Source of the DNA: Mytilus californianus
Lineage: Eukaryota > Mollusca > Bivalvia > Mytilida > Mytilidae
DNA: 64,000 bases
Direction: 5' to 3'
Assembly (NCBI RefSeq): GCF_021869535.1
Contig: NW_026262690.1
Location: forward strand, 13,131,501-13,195,500
Below are positions 47,801-58,929 of this stretch, in pieces. The translations under genes were made by a program, and so were the position numbers. The notes beneath the pieces were generated by a model, which did no database searches, was not told the DNA's origin, and was given only the letters and a program-made list of their open reading frames with translations. The first letter of the stretch is position 1. Each line of letters begins with the position of its first letter.

Positions 47801-50800
47801 TATACACTTTCACGGTACTTCAATCTGTCGGTACCTTTATTTTGGCATTGCACATTGTCATGTTTTTGTCTGACTGTTAATGACGTCTTTACACTAAATC
47901 CATTGAGTGTTGGATGTGTACTGATTGATATTTTAGTATTAGGTGAATGTTTTTTTATTAGTTGTTATTGGCTTTGAACTAGCTGTCAGTAACTGCGAGT
48001 ACTCTCAGTTCTGTACTTTGTTTTGTTTTTCGTAAATTATTTTGTTATACATTAGGCCGTTAATTTTCTCATATTTTTTTTTATATGGGGCCTTTTATAG
48101 CCGACTATACGGTATGGGTTTTCTCATTGATGGAGGCCGTACGGCTGCCTATAATCGCTTACATCCACTTCATTTGAACTTTGGTAGATAGTTGTCTCAT
48201 TGGCAATCATACCACATCTCCTTATTTTTATATTGGTATTGAATAGTTTGGTAAAATCTTTATGCAGTGTTCCCCTCCGGTAACAATTTTTGATTGATTT
48301 GGACAATAAACGGGCAATAAATATCTGCACAATAAAAGTCGATTCAAGCATTGTTCAGTTATTTTACAATCTTCTTCAAGAAAGGAAAAACTACACAAAT
48401 ATGAATTCTAAAACGTTTTGGGGGTCGCTGTGAAAGGCCAAAACTAGATGTATTCAGACTTTTTAATTTAACTCTATGTACATATTTGCAAAAACCTCCA
48501 AATTTTATTAAAAAGACGTGGTAATTACTCGAAACATTTTGCGAACTGTAGCATTCAGTATTATATGCGTAATGAAAGATATATTTATTTTTATTTGTAA
48601 TAGATAGTAGATAATGTATTTGATGGAGTTAAAGTTCGTTTATACTATCCAACAACATCTGAAGAAAAAATGATACCCGCTGTTGTATATTTCCATGGTG
48701 GTGGCTGGGTGTTTTTAGACGCAGGTTTGTTAATCGTTCTTAACATAAAATACCTAATCAGAAATAGTATGATTAGATATAAGAAGATGTGGTATGAGTG
48801 CCAATGAGACAACTCTCCATCCAAGTCAAAATTTATAAAAGTAAACCATTATAGGTCACAGTACGGTCTTCAACACGGAGCCTTGGCTCACACCGAACAG
48901 TAAGCTATAAAGGGCCCCTAAAAATTACTAGTGTAAAACCATTCAAACGGGAAAACCAACGGTCTAATCTATATAAAAAACGAGAGATTGCACACTTCTG
49001 GTTAATGGTTTTGAAAGATTTAAGTCCCTCTATTCATGTTCCTTTATTCATATGAGACTGACTTCATACAGGAACTTCTTAGGAAGAAAGACAAGAAGTT
49101 AGCAGTATCCTTTAACTTCACTTTCAGCTATATAGAAAATGTTCTCTCACTAAAAAATTCAAAATTTGGTGGCTATGTTAAACGCATCTATCCCATCGAA
49201 CTTGAGATAAAGGATACAACAGATACAGTTAAGTCTGCCTCATGTCTTGACTTACATCTAGAAATCGACAATGAGGGTCGGTTGAAAACAAAACTTTATG
49301 ACAAAAAAGATGATTTCAGCTTCCAAATTGTGAACTTTCCATTTCTATGTAGCAATATTCCAGCAACGCCTGCATATGGAGTATATATCTCCTAGTTGAT
49401 ACGATATTCCAGGGCTTGTATTTCCTTTCATGATTTCCTTGATAGAGTGTTGCAGCTCACAAGGAAGCTTCTAAACCAAGAGTTCCAAGTAGTGATGTTG
49501 AAATCATCCCTTCGTAAATTTTACGGACGCCATCACGAGTTGGTTGACCGTTATGGAATATCCGTTTTACAGATGACGACGGATATGTTCCAATTGTCGT
49601 AACTACAATCCCGTCCCCTTTTCCCCGAATGTGACCTACCGAATTAGACTTTGTACTTACATGAACAACACGACGGGTGCCGCATGTGGCGCAAGATCTG
49701 CTTGCCCTTCCGGAGCACCTGAGATCACCCCCAGTTTTTTTTGCTCAGTCTTTAGTTTTCTATGCTGTGTTTGGTGTACTGTTGTTTGTTTGTATGTCTG
49801 TTTCTTTTTCAGCCATGGCGTTATCATTTTATTTTCCTTTGGTAGCTTTCACCTCTCTTCTCCATGCTATAGTATTTAACGATCTGTCGAGAGACAATGA
49901 ATGCTGTAGTATGTAAAGATATGTTGATAGAACATGCAATGTATGAAGTCATTTCATGCTGTAGTATTTAAAGATCTTTCGAGAGAACATGCAATGTGAG
50001 TCCACTGTTCGTGCTGTAGCATGTAAAAGATCTGTTGATAGAACATGCAATGTATGAAGTCATTTCTTGCTGTGGTATTTAAGGATCTGTCGAGAGAACC
50101 TGCAATGTAAGTCTACTATTCATGTTGTAGTATATAAAGATCTGTTGATAGAACATGCAATGTATGAAGTCATTTCATGATGTAGTATTTAAAGATCTTT
50201 TGAGAGAACATGCAATGTGAGTCCACTATTCGTGCTGTAATATGTAAAGATCTGTTGAGAGAAAATGCAATGTATGAAGTCATTTCATGCTGTTGTATTT
50301 AAAAATCTTTCGAGAGAACATGCAATGTGAGTCCCCTATTCATGCTGTAGCATGTAAAGATCTGTTGATAGAAAATGTATGAAGTCCTTCTATTCATTTT
50401 GTAGTACTTAAATTAAGGCTTCTCTACCTTCACGTCGGTATTCATCATTCTAAACACGAAGAGATGTTGAGACAATCGGTACAACTTTAATAAATAAACG
50501 GAAGGTACATGAAAATTCTGATATAAACAAAACGTTCTCTGACAGTCCGCATTCAAATGTCACATGAGAAATAAATACAGCGCTTATCAAAAAAAAAACG
50601 AATTGAAGCTACCTTTGTCCTTTGACTGCAAGTTCCGTTAAGCTAGCATTGCCCTTTAACTTCAAGTTCTTCTAAATTGATGATGCCTGTCCATTCACTG
50701 AATAAATTCAAAGTTTGGTGACTATGTAGATCGTGTCCTTTTTAATGAACGTGAAATAAAGGATACTGGAGATACAGTAAAGGCTGCTCAACATAATGGA

Positions 50801-53800
50801 ACTTCCATCAAGATTCTTACAGTGATGGTCAATAAAAAACAATTAAACAATTAAACAATTAAAACATGAACTTTATGACAAAGGATATTTTTAAAATGTG
50901 AGTTTACATATTTATGTAGCAGCATTCCCACAGTTCATGGATAATTCTGTTTGTGTCAAACAGACGTACAAACCAGGAGAAATAACGAACAAAGAAGCAA
51001 CATGCATCCAGAAGATTTTGGATTAGGCAGCACTTCTACCTTTCTGATATTTGAAGATTCTCTCAACAAATATTTTTAATTCGATAGCATAAATAGAGGG
51101 ATTTTCATTGCGTTTTCCCTCAACAAATCTTTAAATACCAATACTATCACAAAAATAAAAGAACTTACATTACATGTTCTCTCGACAGATCTTTAAAAAC
51201 TATAGCATGAAAAGAGGGATTTACATTGCAGGTTCTCTCAATAGATCTTTTAATACTACAGAATGAATAGATGGTCTTATATAGCATGCTCTCTCAACAG
51301 ATCTTTAAATACTAATAATATAACAAGAATAGGGGGACTCACATTGCATATTCTTTCAACAGATCATCAAATACTATAGCATTGATAGAGAGATTTACTT
51401 AGCATGTTCTCTAAATAGACCTTGAAATACAATGGCATGAATAGTGGACTTACATTGAATGTGAATGTTCTCTTTACAGATCTTTCAATACTACAACATG
51501 AATAGAGAAACTTACATTTCGTGTTTTCTCAACACATCTTTAATATAGTATAAATAGAGAGACTTACATTGCATGTTCTCTCAACAGATCATTACATACT
51601 ATAGCTTGAAAAGATGGACTTACGGTTGTATTTTCTCTCCACAGATCATTAAATTCTATAGGATGAAAAGAGGGACGTACATTGCACCAGATCATCTAAT
51701 ATTATAGCATTAATAAAGGGACTTACTTTGCAGGTTCTCTCAATAGATCTTTGAATACTACAACATGAATAAAAGGGACTAATATTGCATGTTCTCTCAA
51801 CGGATCATCTTTACTTACTACAACATGAATAGTGGACTTACATTGCATGTTCTCTCAACAGATCTTTACATACTACAACATGAATAGCGGGACTTGCATT
51901 GTATTTTCTCTCAACAGATTACAAAATAATTTTATTTTCCACATACTATTATATTTAAGTACCCTGTTAGTGAGGGAAGATCGAGTTCTTGCTCTTTGGT
52001 TGAAATGTAAAACTACCATTTCCCTTTAAGTATGTGCACGTAGAAGGCTAGCAGCTACAGGTAACCGTACGTCTCTTGGCAATGATCAAAACACATACCG
52101 CATAGCAGGCTATAAAAGATCCCGAAATGACAAATGTAAAACAATTCAAACGAAAAATTAACGACGTGATTTGTGTACGAAAAAATTAACAAGAAAAAAC
52201 ATATAAATGATATAGAGCAAAACACGACAATCACTGAATTTCAGCCTCCTGACTTGGGACAGGCATATACAGAATGTGATGAGGTTAAACAAGTTTGCGG
52301 GCGCGCCAACCCTCCCCTAACCTGGGACAGTGGTGTAACAGCACAACATAAGAAAAAACAATAGAATATTTTGGACTTTAAAGTCAATATCTATAATATA
52401 CAAATATGGCCTGTAATGCAGTAACAGATTGCTAAAATACTCGCGTAAGAAAATTATTTTGTGTTTAAGAGTGTCTAATTTCTCGTATGTACAACAAACG
52501 TTTACTCTTTCTGATCCTTTCTGCAAAATAGTGATGGCCTGGAAAAGGACCGTTTATGAGGAATATCCTCGGCCTTAGATGAATTTCAATGCCTTATTGG
52601 CACTCATACCACATCTTCTTTATTTATATGCAATGCCTTCACACGTTGGGCTTCTAACCTGGCCATTGGCGTTGTCATTTTGCTATACGTCTGTGACGTC
52701 ATTGTGAGGGGAGATAACTCGTATACAAATCAGGATGCTTAAACAGTTATTCACCGGTCGGTGGATAATAGGGTAATCCATCGGCCGATAAATAATAGGG
52801 TTATTCCCAACTGGGTGTAAATTTGTAGGGTTATTCGTCCTTCCTTGCATTCAAATGAAATTAAATGATCTATTCCATGTCACGTGATAATGTGTTCCCA
52901 ATAGAATAATTATCAAATATGTAAGGTATAATAATTTAAATTATAGTCAAAAGTGTTACTTGTAAGGGCGATTTCTGTGACTTGTATTGCCAATTTATGA
53001 TTTTCTTGCTATTAGTTTTTAGCTGCTTGGTTAGCACATTTCGTGGAGAAGAATAGTTGACAATGTTGTGGCCACTAGTTATAATGTGGTCAGCGTATTT
53101 GATTGTAGCGCTTGCACAGGTGCGTGAAATCAGATCAAGGCGTCTAGGTTGAGTTTGTCAATAATGAGACCCTGCATAGTGTGTTAATGGTTAAAAATTG
53201 TAGTCACAATCAATTTTGTATAGGTGTAAATGATGATTGATAGATAATTTTGAAGTTTGTTTTAGATTTAACTGATTGATGATAAAGTTTCTCTTTGGTA
53301 TCTTTTTTTCAATTACAACAGGACTGAAAAGACTTTGACTGGCGGTATCCAAGATGAAAGTTAAAAGTTTGTTTTGAATATATTATAGATTTGTAACAAG
53401 GGTTTCCAATCATAAATTCAAATAGAATTAATTGTCTTTGGTCTATTAAGAAACTTAGGCCCCATCTCCTTTGGGCAAAGATGACCTTAGATTAATTTGA
53501 TTACATCTTATAGATCCCGTTTGGTCATGAAGCCCCAAACGTTTCTACGTATTTATACATTCTTGGCTTTGAAATATTTAGGTATGAGCGTTCCTGATGA
53601 TGGTAAATCCAGAAAACGCTTCGGACGCACAAAATATATTTGCATCTACATGGATTTGGCCTTTTTATACTAGACGACGACCGAGCCATTGTTCTGACTC
53701 CACTTTCTAATTACCTTCATTGATCAGACTCATTACCAAATGATCAATAAAAAGTTGTAAATTTTACGGTTGTTTTTTTTTTTTTTTTTTTTTTTTTATT

Positions 53801-56677
53801 TTATCTTGGGATTCTTTGTGTTAATCATCAAATTGTTTTTACATGATAAAAATACGTCCAATGTCTTTCAGATAAATATGACAATGTAATGAAAAGACTG
53901 TCATCTACCACTGATTTTGTCATAATATTTGTTGAGTAAGTATAGTATCATTATCTAACAATACGTAATTATTCAATAATAAATTACTCGTGTGTTTTGG
54001 TATGAATTCAAAAGTTTAAAAGTTAATTGTTTTATGTATTTCATTCCATTTCAAATAGGAAAAAAATTTAAATAATCAAAATAATAATAAAAAAGCACCA
54101 GGTAATGATCTTTAAGTAAATCGACCCCACTATGTCTTTGGAATTACAACACAGGGCAGGGGTAATATCACCAGATAAAAAGACGGTTAATGAGAAAAAC
54201 ATGTGAACATATTAAGTCCTTTTTTAGGAAATGTAAGTGTTAATGTTAAAAGAAAGTTGTAACAAATACAGTTAAGTCTGCCCCATATCTTGACTTACAT
54301 CTAGAAATTGACAATGAGGTGTCGGTTGAGAACAAAGCTTTAAGACAAAAGGGGTGATTTCAGCTTCCCAATTGTGAACTTCCCATTTCTATGTAGCAAC
54401 ATTCCAGCAGCACCTGCATATGGAGTATATATCTCCCAGTTGATACGATATTTCAGAGCTTGCATTTCCTTTCATGATTTCCTTGATAGACTGTTGCTGC
54501 TTACAAGGAAGAATTTTGAATATCCCTTTGGTATCTTTCGACTCTCATTTTGTATTAATGACGGACTTATGTAGCCTTTTTTGTAGATACAGAAAAGCGC
54601 CGGAACACATTTTCCCTGCTGCCTTTGACGACTGTGTAAAGGCAACACTTTACTTACTGCAAAAGGGCAAGGACCACGGAGTTGATACTAAACGAATTGG
54701 TCTGGCAGGTAAAATAATGATAAAGCCGACAGCGTCTTTATCATCTTTCAAAATTTAAGAAATTTCAGAAAATACTACATGAAAAGGATACCTGTACCGT
54801 TCAGTTCGTTATTTTTTTTTTTATATTATTTTAATTATGTTTTTTCTTTCGATTCCATCAATATCATGAATATAATATAAATAATATACATGTATGCAAA
54901 ATTGTTTCGTAAAGAGCCTTCTTAAAGACAAAAAGAGAAGAATCTAGCAAAGTTCTGTAATTTCTCATTAAGATACATTGATGATATTCTGATGATATTC
55001 TGTCACTGAATATCATCATTTCAGTGAGTGCTTGCATCTCTTACATGTCATATATCCCAAAGAAAAAAATGAAAAAAACACTTTATCAATTTTATTTCAA
55101 AAGCGCTTTTTGTGTTTACCTTCATCAAGAACGCTAGAAATCAATTTCTTGAAAGCCATGGATGTATAAGTGTACAGAAACTCGTGAAGAGTAATATGAA
55201 CTTGAGATTAAAGGTACTATCGAAACTAGATGATTTGTTTCGTATCTTGATCTTGTCCTTGACATGGACACATATGGAAGATTTCATACTAGAATCTACG
55301 ACTAGAGGAGAGGCGATAGATACCAAAGGGACATTCAAACTTATAAGTCGAAAATAAACCTACAACGCCGTTGCTAAAAACGAAAAAGACCAACAAACAA
55401 CAGTACACAAAACAGTACATAAAACACATCATAGAAAACTAAAGACTGAGCAACACGAATCCCACCACTAATGTGATGATTTCAGATTTCCAATTGTCAA
55501 CTTCCCTTTTCTCATCAACCCTAAGTGTTATCTCAATTAATGCGTTACAAATGTACGCTAGTGAATGTTCAAATTATATGGACTTCACTTGAAGGGATGT
55601 GATCCAGACACAAAAACTGTATCTTATTAATCGATTTACGAGATCTGAACATCGGTAAACTGAAGTGTCCTTAATCTACTGCACCAGTTGCGTAATTTGA
55701 CAATTAATGTCAATCAAATGATCTTCGAGGCCCAAATATTTGAAACTCTAAGTCCTAATACACAGGATGAATAGATAATACAAACAAAAAGTTCATGCAA
55801 TTCCCTCAGTTTTTTTTATTTAAATGTGTATCTTCTTGATAAAATTTATGAGATTTGGACAACGTTAAATTACAGTTGCCTCTAACCTAGCAATCCAATT
55901 TGACATTTAGCTATGTTTTAGAACATATACATAGTTAACAAAGATTTTCATCTAATCAATAATGAAATGTGTAGCTATGGATGAGTTGTTAAAATTTTAA
56001 AGTGATGATTTTTTTTCCGAACAGGGGACAGTGCAGGTGGTAATTTAGCTATGGCTGTCTCGTTAAAGATAGGAGAACAACAATTGAAATTACCTCCCTT
56101 ACGGTTCCAAGTTCTTATCTACCCAACATTACAAGCTTTAGATTTAACTTTATCATCATTCCAAGAATTTGATGTTCATGAAAGACAAGAATGTACCCTT
56201 GTCACAAAAGGGTTGATGATATTTTGGTTAAATATGTACGCCTTTGGTCATTTAAACTACACTGCTTCGTTTGTCAACAATAGCCACGTGACAAGTGCAT
56301 CAAAGAAAATGTATAGAAAATTGGTTGATCCGAAACTACTTCCAGAAAAATATCAAACTGTTCCAAATGATGACGTAGAAAGTTCTATTCCAAATGTGCA
56401 AGAAGTTGAGAAAATACTACTTAATCCATATTATGCACCTTTAATGATGACGGACAAGCAACTGAAAACGCTTCCAAAAACTCTAATTATGACCTGCGAT
56501 CTTGACGGATTAAGAGATGAGGGGTATATTTTAGCAGCTAGGATGAGAAACATCGGTCATGATGTGAAACATGAAAACTATAAAGGAATGGATCATGGAT
56601 TTATTTGGTTTTCTTACTATGAGGCGTTCAAAGAAGGAAATACCAACTTATCTTTATATGTCAAGAATAACATGTAA
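41848..56677 (+). CDS. Arylacetamide-deacetylase-like carboxylic ester hydrolase (six coding exons)
   Basis: Exons 41848-41982, 44667-44777, 48604-48724, 53872-53935, 54587-54708 and 56025-56677 join in phase with GT-AG borders to 401 aa, close to the roughly 400 aa of vertebrate AADAC. Residues 5-22 are a hydrophobic N-terminal anchor (type II, lumen-facing ER enzyme in the family). Oxyanion-hole motif HGGGW is at 113-117; nucleophile motif GDSAGG gives Ser187; the acid is probably Asp345 (CDLDGLRDEG); the base is His375 (GMDHGF). YRKAPEHIFPAAFDD at 145-159 is the family's conserved stretch after the HGGGW strand. Family enzymes hydrolyse ester and amide bonds in lipids and xenobiotics. Poly(A) signal AATAAA is at 56780-56785. 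All key residues are present, so it looks functional. Exon 4 is only 64 bp and the introns hold many PLE fragments. Confidence 0.9.
42394..42530 (+). repeat. 'GCCAGACGCG'-type dispersed repeat in esterase intron 1
   Basis: 'Tgtacgccagacgcgtgttt' and 'aaaagactcatcatagtgct' match 3226-3310; a second copy lies at 43379-43540 with 'atgaggacccaaaatgcc'. Confidence 0.65.
42535..44345 (+). repeat. Irregular tandem repeat, unit about 62-68 bp
   Basis: Units of the form 'caccaaccattctataagtg' + 'acagacggttagacaatgcc' + 'acatgatagattgaaataa' recur about 15 times through 43820, and once more at 44280-44345. They are interrupted by unrelated DNA (about 42960-43200) and by dispersed repeats (43379-43540, 43860-44130). 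Confidence 0.8.
44883..45290 (+). repeat. Dispersed repeat, complete-looking copy, in esterase intron 2
   Basis: Begins 'atataagaagatgtggtatg', continues 'ggtcttcaacacggagcctt', 'agcaagctataaagggcccc', 'ccattcaaacgggaaaacca' and 'cctgacttaggacaggtgca', and ends in 'ataaaatataaatag'. The second half reads as the reverse complement of the PLE 3' region seen at 1260-1390, so it is a PLE-type tail lying in reverse. Confidence 0.7.
45291..46130. other. Intronic stretch without recognised content
   Basis: Esterase intron 2. 45480-45660 repeats 'gttccagaggaa / tattccg' short words but no unit can be fixed. No coding sequence. Confidence 0.4.
46140..46385 (+). repeat. PLE 3' tail fragment
   Basis: 'Ggggttcgtgttcctcagtg', 'tttagttttctatgttgtgt' and 'gtatctttcgcctctctttt' match 49735-49860 and 20700-20860. 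The short frame over it is not a gene. Confidence 0.6.
46440..48236 (+). mobile_element. Penelope-like element, nearly complete but broken
   Basis: RT pieces in order: PTMYWLPKLHKKTSK (46485), SFDFSTLYTTLPHNL (46742), GTNCAPSIADLFLYYYESQF (46995), NTYRYLDDIFSLNNQEF (47110, catalytic YLDD) and IYPKELNL. Next come remnants of 'CARCSDV'-type C-terminal coding, an inserted reversed SINE-like tail (47491-47590), then FYGDVVYRARKFRYDPGKS and a hydrophobic end NWVIISLIIVFIGVNIDF to the stop near 47773. The 3' UTR runs to 48236 and ends in 'gttgtctcattggcaatcat' and 'accacatctccttattttta'. Several frameshifts and stops make it inactive. No GIY-YIG endonuclease is evident. Confidence 0.8.
48775..48990 (+). 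repeat. Dispersed repeat in esterase intron 3
   Basis: Same as 44883-45085: 'aagaagatgtggtatgagtg', 'caactctccatccaagtcaa' and 'actagtgtaaaaccattcaa'. It stops at 'aaaaacgaga', where a PLE fragment follows. Confidence 0.75.
49010..49862 (+). mobile_element. Penelope-like element, C-terminal RT half and 3' tail
   Basis: A different PLE lineage from 46440-48236: FLYSYETDFIQELL, FNFTFSYIENVLSLKNSKFG (YIEN where YIDD is expected), KRIYPIELEIKDTTDT, CLDLHLEIDNEGRL, FPFLCSNIPATPAYGVYIS, a stop at 49393, then ACISFHDFLDRVLQLTR and FYGRHHELVDRYGISV to the stop at 49600. The 3' part carries 'ccttccggagcacctgagat' and 'ctcagtctttagttttctat'. Its catalytic Asp and frame are both lost. Confidence 0.8.
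49863..50415 (+). repeat. Minisatellite, about 57-bp unit in alternating pairs (forward array)
   Basis: 'Catgctgtagtatttaaaga', 'tctttcgagagaacatgcaa' and 'tgtatgaagtcattt' alternate with a variant reading 'gtgagtccactattcgtgct' and 'gtatgtaaagatctgttgat', so the true repeat is a dimer of about 113 bp. The array at 51045-51925 is the same unit in reverse. Confidence 0.85.
50600..50945 (+). mobile_element. PLE remnant between the two inverted arrays
   Basis: NSKFGDYVDRV and EREIKDTGDTVKAA (about 50700-50790) correspond to KFGGYVKRIYPIELEIKDTTDTVKSA of the PLE at 49180-49235 (split here by difference). It is strongly decayed. Confidence 0.55.
51045..51925 (-). repeat. Minisatellite, about 57-bp unit (reverse array)
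   Basis: Units 'agggacttacattgcatgtt' + 'ctctcaacagatctttaaat' + 'actacaacatgaatag' are the reverse complement of the array at 49863-50415. About 14-15 copies. Confidence 0.85.
52040..52370 (+). repeat. Diverged dispersed repeat (reversed PLE tail type)
   Basis: 'Gcaggctataaaagatcccg', 'acaattcaaacgaaaaatta', 'cctcctgacttgggacaggc' and 'gtgtaacagcacaacataag' follow the order of 44990-45270. Confidence 0.65.
52371..53871. other. Rest of esterase intron 3
   Basis: Contains a short tail 'ttggcactcataccacatct' (52598-52617), short repeated 'gataatagggtaatc' and 'aataatagggttattc' words at 52767-52805, a 'gtaaatccagaaaacgcttc'-type repeat at 53590-53640 (again at 57165-57220), and a run of about 31 T at 53769-53799. 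No coding sequence. Confidence 0.5.
54220..54570 (+). mobile_element. PLE fragment ending just before esterase exon 5
   Basis: Remnants of 'LDLHLEIDNE', then FPFLCSNIPAAPAYGVYIS and ACISFHDFLDRLLLLTR (54374-54508), joined directly to the tail module 'gaatatccctttggtatctt' (54516). It ends some 20-40 bp from the exon 5 acceptor at 54585-54586. Confidence 0.75.
54900..55490. mobile_element. PLE debris in esterase intron 5
   Basis: 54905-55060 (+) has the words FCNFSLRYIDDIL followed by stops, corresponding to the YIDD region. 55115-55200 shows a 'catcaagaacgc'-type dispersed repeat. 55395-55490 is a reversed PLE tail ('catagaaaactaaagactga', 'gcaacacgaatcccaccac'). Everything is broken. Confidence 0.6.
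55491..56024. other. Rest of esterase intron 5
   Basis: No recognised repeat or coding sequence. The acceptor tract 'ttttttttccgaacag' ends at 56024. Confidence 0.5.
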
Positions 56678-56779
56678 CTTTGTTTAAAGAATGACCAGTA
56701 TCGCTATTTGGCTAGAAATAATCAAACTAATTATAATCGTGTGATATAATATACACATATGATGGTGATACTATAGAAA

Positions 56780-56785
56780 AATAAA
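56780..56785 (+). promoter_or_regulatory. Poly(A) signal of the esterase gene
   Basis: AATAAA, about 100 bp past the stop codon. Confidence 0.65.
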
Positions 56786-56854
56786 TGCATGGAAATATGT
56801 AAACGTTTAACTTTTCTCATTTCTCATTTATTATATTAATCGTCGAATAATGTA

Positions 56855-56855
<1 letters not shown>

Positions 56856-56901
<46 letters not shown>

Positions 56902-56930
56902 GTGTGTGTATATATGTGTGTGTGTAAGTG
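56856..56930 (+). repeat. GT microsatellite
   Basis: (GT)n interrupted by two 'atatat' steps, directly downstream of the esterase gene. Confidence 0.95.
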
Positions 56931-58899
56931 TTTTGGGTGAGAGGTTAGAAGGTTTTGTATTTGTGTATTCAATTTGATACTCATACTAGTATAGATAAGT
57001 CTGGAATGACGAATGCTTTTTTTTTTTGCAAATTTGCTGAATTACAATATATTAAATGTACCATCAGCCCAATAAATAATCTGTGCCTCCGTACTGACAT
57101 GTCTTATAACAAGCTCCACACGTTTTCAGGTCTTTGTTCATCCTTGGCTTTTAGATTTGTATGATTGAGCGTTACAGGTGAAGGTAAATCCAGGAAAGCG
57201 CTTCGGATGCACGAAATTTAAAAAAGACTTTTTTTATCGCTTGTACATTCTACTTTAATAAAATATACTTATATTGGTTTTCAATTATTTCCTTAATGCA
57301 TGTCAATAAGACAATGTACTTAATACATTTCAAAATTACTTGACACATGCAGGCTGAGGAATAGTATAGAATTCAACCCTTACCCAATAAGATATTGATA
57401 TTACAAGTGTGTTTTCTGTTTTGCATATTTGCCGGTAAAAATTCAATTTTGTCGACCCGTGTGCTTTATGTCAATAAAGTTGTAAAACAACAAGTGGATT
57501 AGAAGAATTTCAAATATTCTAAATACTATCAAAATGTTCAACTTTTTCCTTACTTAAATGCTTCACCAGTGCGAATGTTAGAATCCCCCAAACGTTTTTG
57601 TAGAAGAAAAATATTTATTTTGCGTGGTTTTGGCTATTACAGATGAATCACGACTGCTATTAGAACAAGGACGCTTTAGAATGAGCTTTCTTTTGTGTCA
57701 TCTTTTTCTAAGCCGACATGTCTAAAATGTTTGTAAGGGCAAAATCCGAGATGAAAGCTTTCAAGAACTGATTAGAATTTTGATATGCATCAGGGCTTTG
57801 CGACCATAAATTATGCATAGAACTCAGTTCCGAGAGTGGTCGTAAATATTCAGGTAAAAAAATGTTGTGAATACCCTCATTCTGATTTAATAATAGCAGG
57901 TAGGTAATTTAATGAGAAATCATAAACTGTACCTGGTACATAATGACGCCTAGGTTTTAGGTTGAAAACATTAATCATTATCCCTGAGCGTAAGAAGCAA
58001 CTTATCTGTAAACAACTAAAGGCAAATTAAATTTGAAGTTACTACTGCATTGAAAAATATTACATGTTATGAATAATATATGTTGTTCATAATAATGACA
58101 ATCAAAATATATCAAGGATGAAAATACTTGCCATACAGTTGTATCAATATTCAATAAACAGAATTTGCAGATCTAACATTGTTGGACTACATTTCAGACT
58201 GAGTATATGTAATTTGTGGTGTGAGCCTATACATTTCTATGAATATCATTGGTTAAAAACGACCGCATGTAGACCATGTATATTTAATATGGGGTTAGCA
58301 GATGTGGTTTATTTTAATACACGGTTAGTAGTGGTGTTACGTCCCTTTATAAAAAACAACATGGCATTGAGGAAAAATCTGAAACGTTTCACCCGGACAA
58401 CAGATGAAGAAATTGATGATGAACGATTGAAATAAATGCAGAAAACACATTAAAAGCTAACAAGTTGTTATTGTTGGCATTTGTTTTTGTATAGACTATT
58501 GGCAGAAGGTTCTTTTATATTGAAGACTTGATCACTTTGATAGTCCAGTAGTCTAAATGCCAGATGTAAAGATAGTCGGTAAGATAAATTCGTTACACAG
58601 TGTGTTAATGACCTAATACGATATACATATATGGGGTCAGTAAATTGCATATGGGGTAAGAGCGAAGCTCGAAGTATTTGTATAACACTCATTAACATGT
58701 TAAAGTAAAAATCTTTTGAGAGGAGAGTAATAAAGGCTGTAAATGCACTAAATACTTTTAATTCCGAATAATTACATTTTGACGATTAAAACATTAAATC
58801 CTATTAAAAGATATTCTACTTAATCTCCTCCCGTTTCACTGTTTTACATATATTCATTCGTAATATATATGTTGAGAGAATATATATTGGACAGTAATG
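56931..58899. other. Intergenic stretch without recognised genes
   Basis: 57165-57220 carries the 'gtaaatccaggaaagcgctt' repeat also seen at 53590-53640. A frame of 105 codons at 58118-58435 (+) ends in a basic/acidic stretch (MALRKNLKRFTRTTDEEIDD) but has no recognisable domain and no sign of splicing; I do not call it a gene. Confidence 0.45.
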
Positions 58900-58929
58900 T
58901 TCCTTTGTTCCCATCTTTATACGGTGTTT

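Noticed and set aside
58118-58435. Possible small gene
   Set aside because: No domain, no splice structure, no conserved motif; a frame of this length is expected by chance or from repeat debris.
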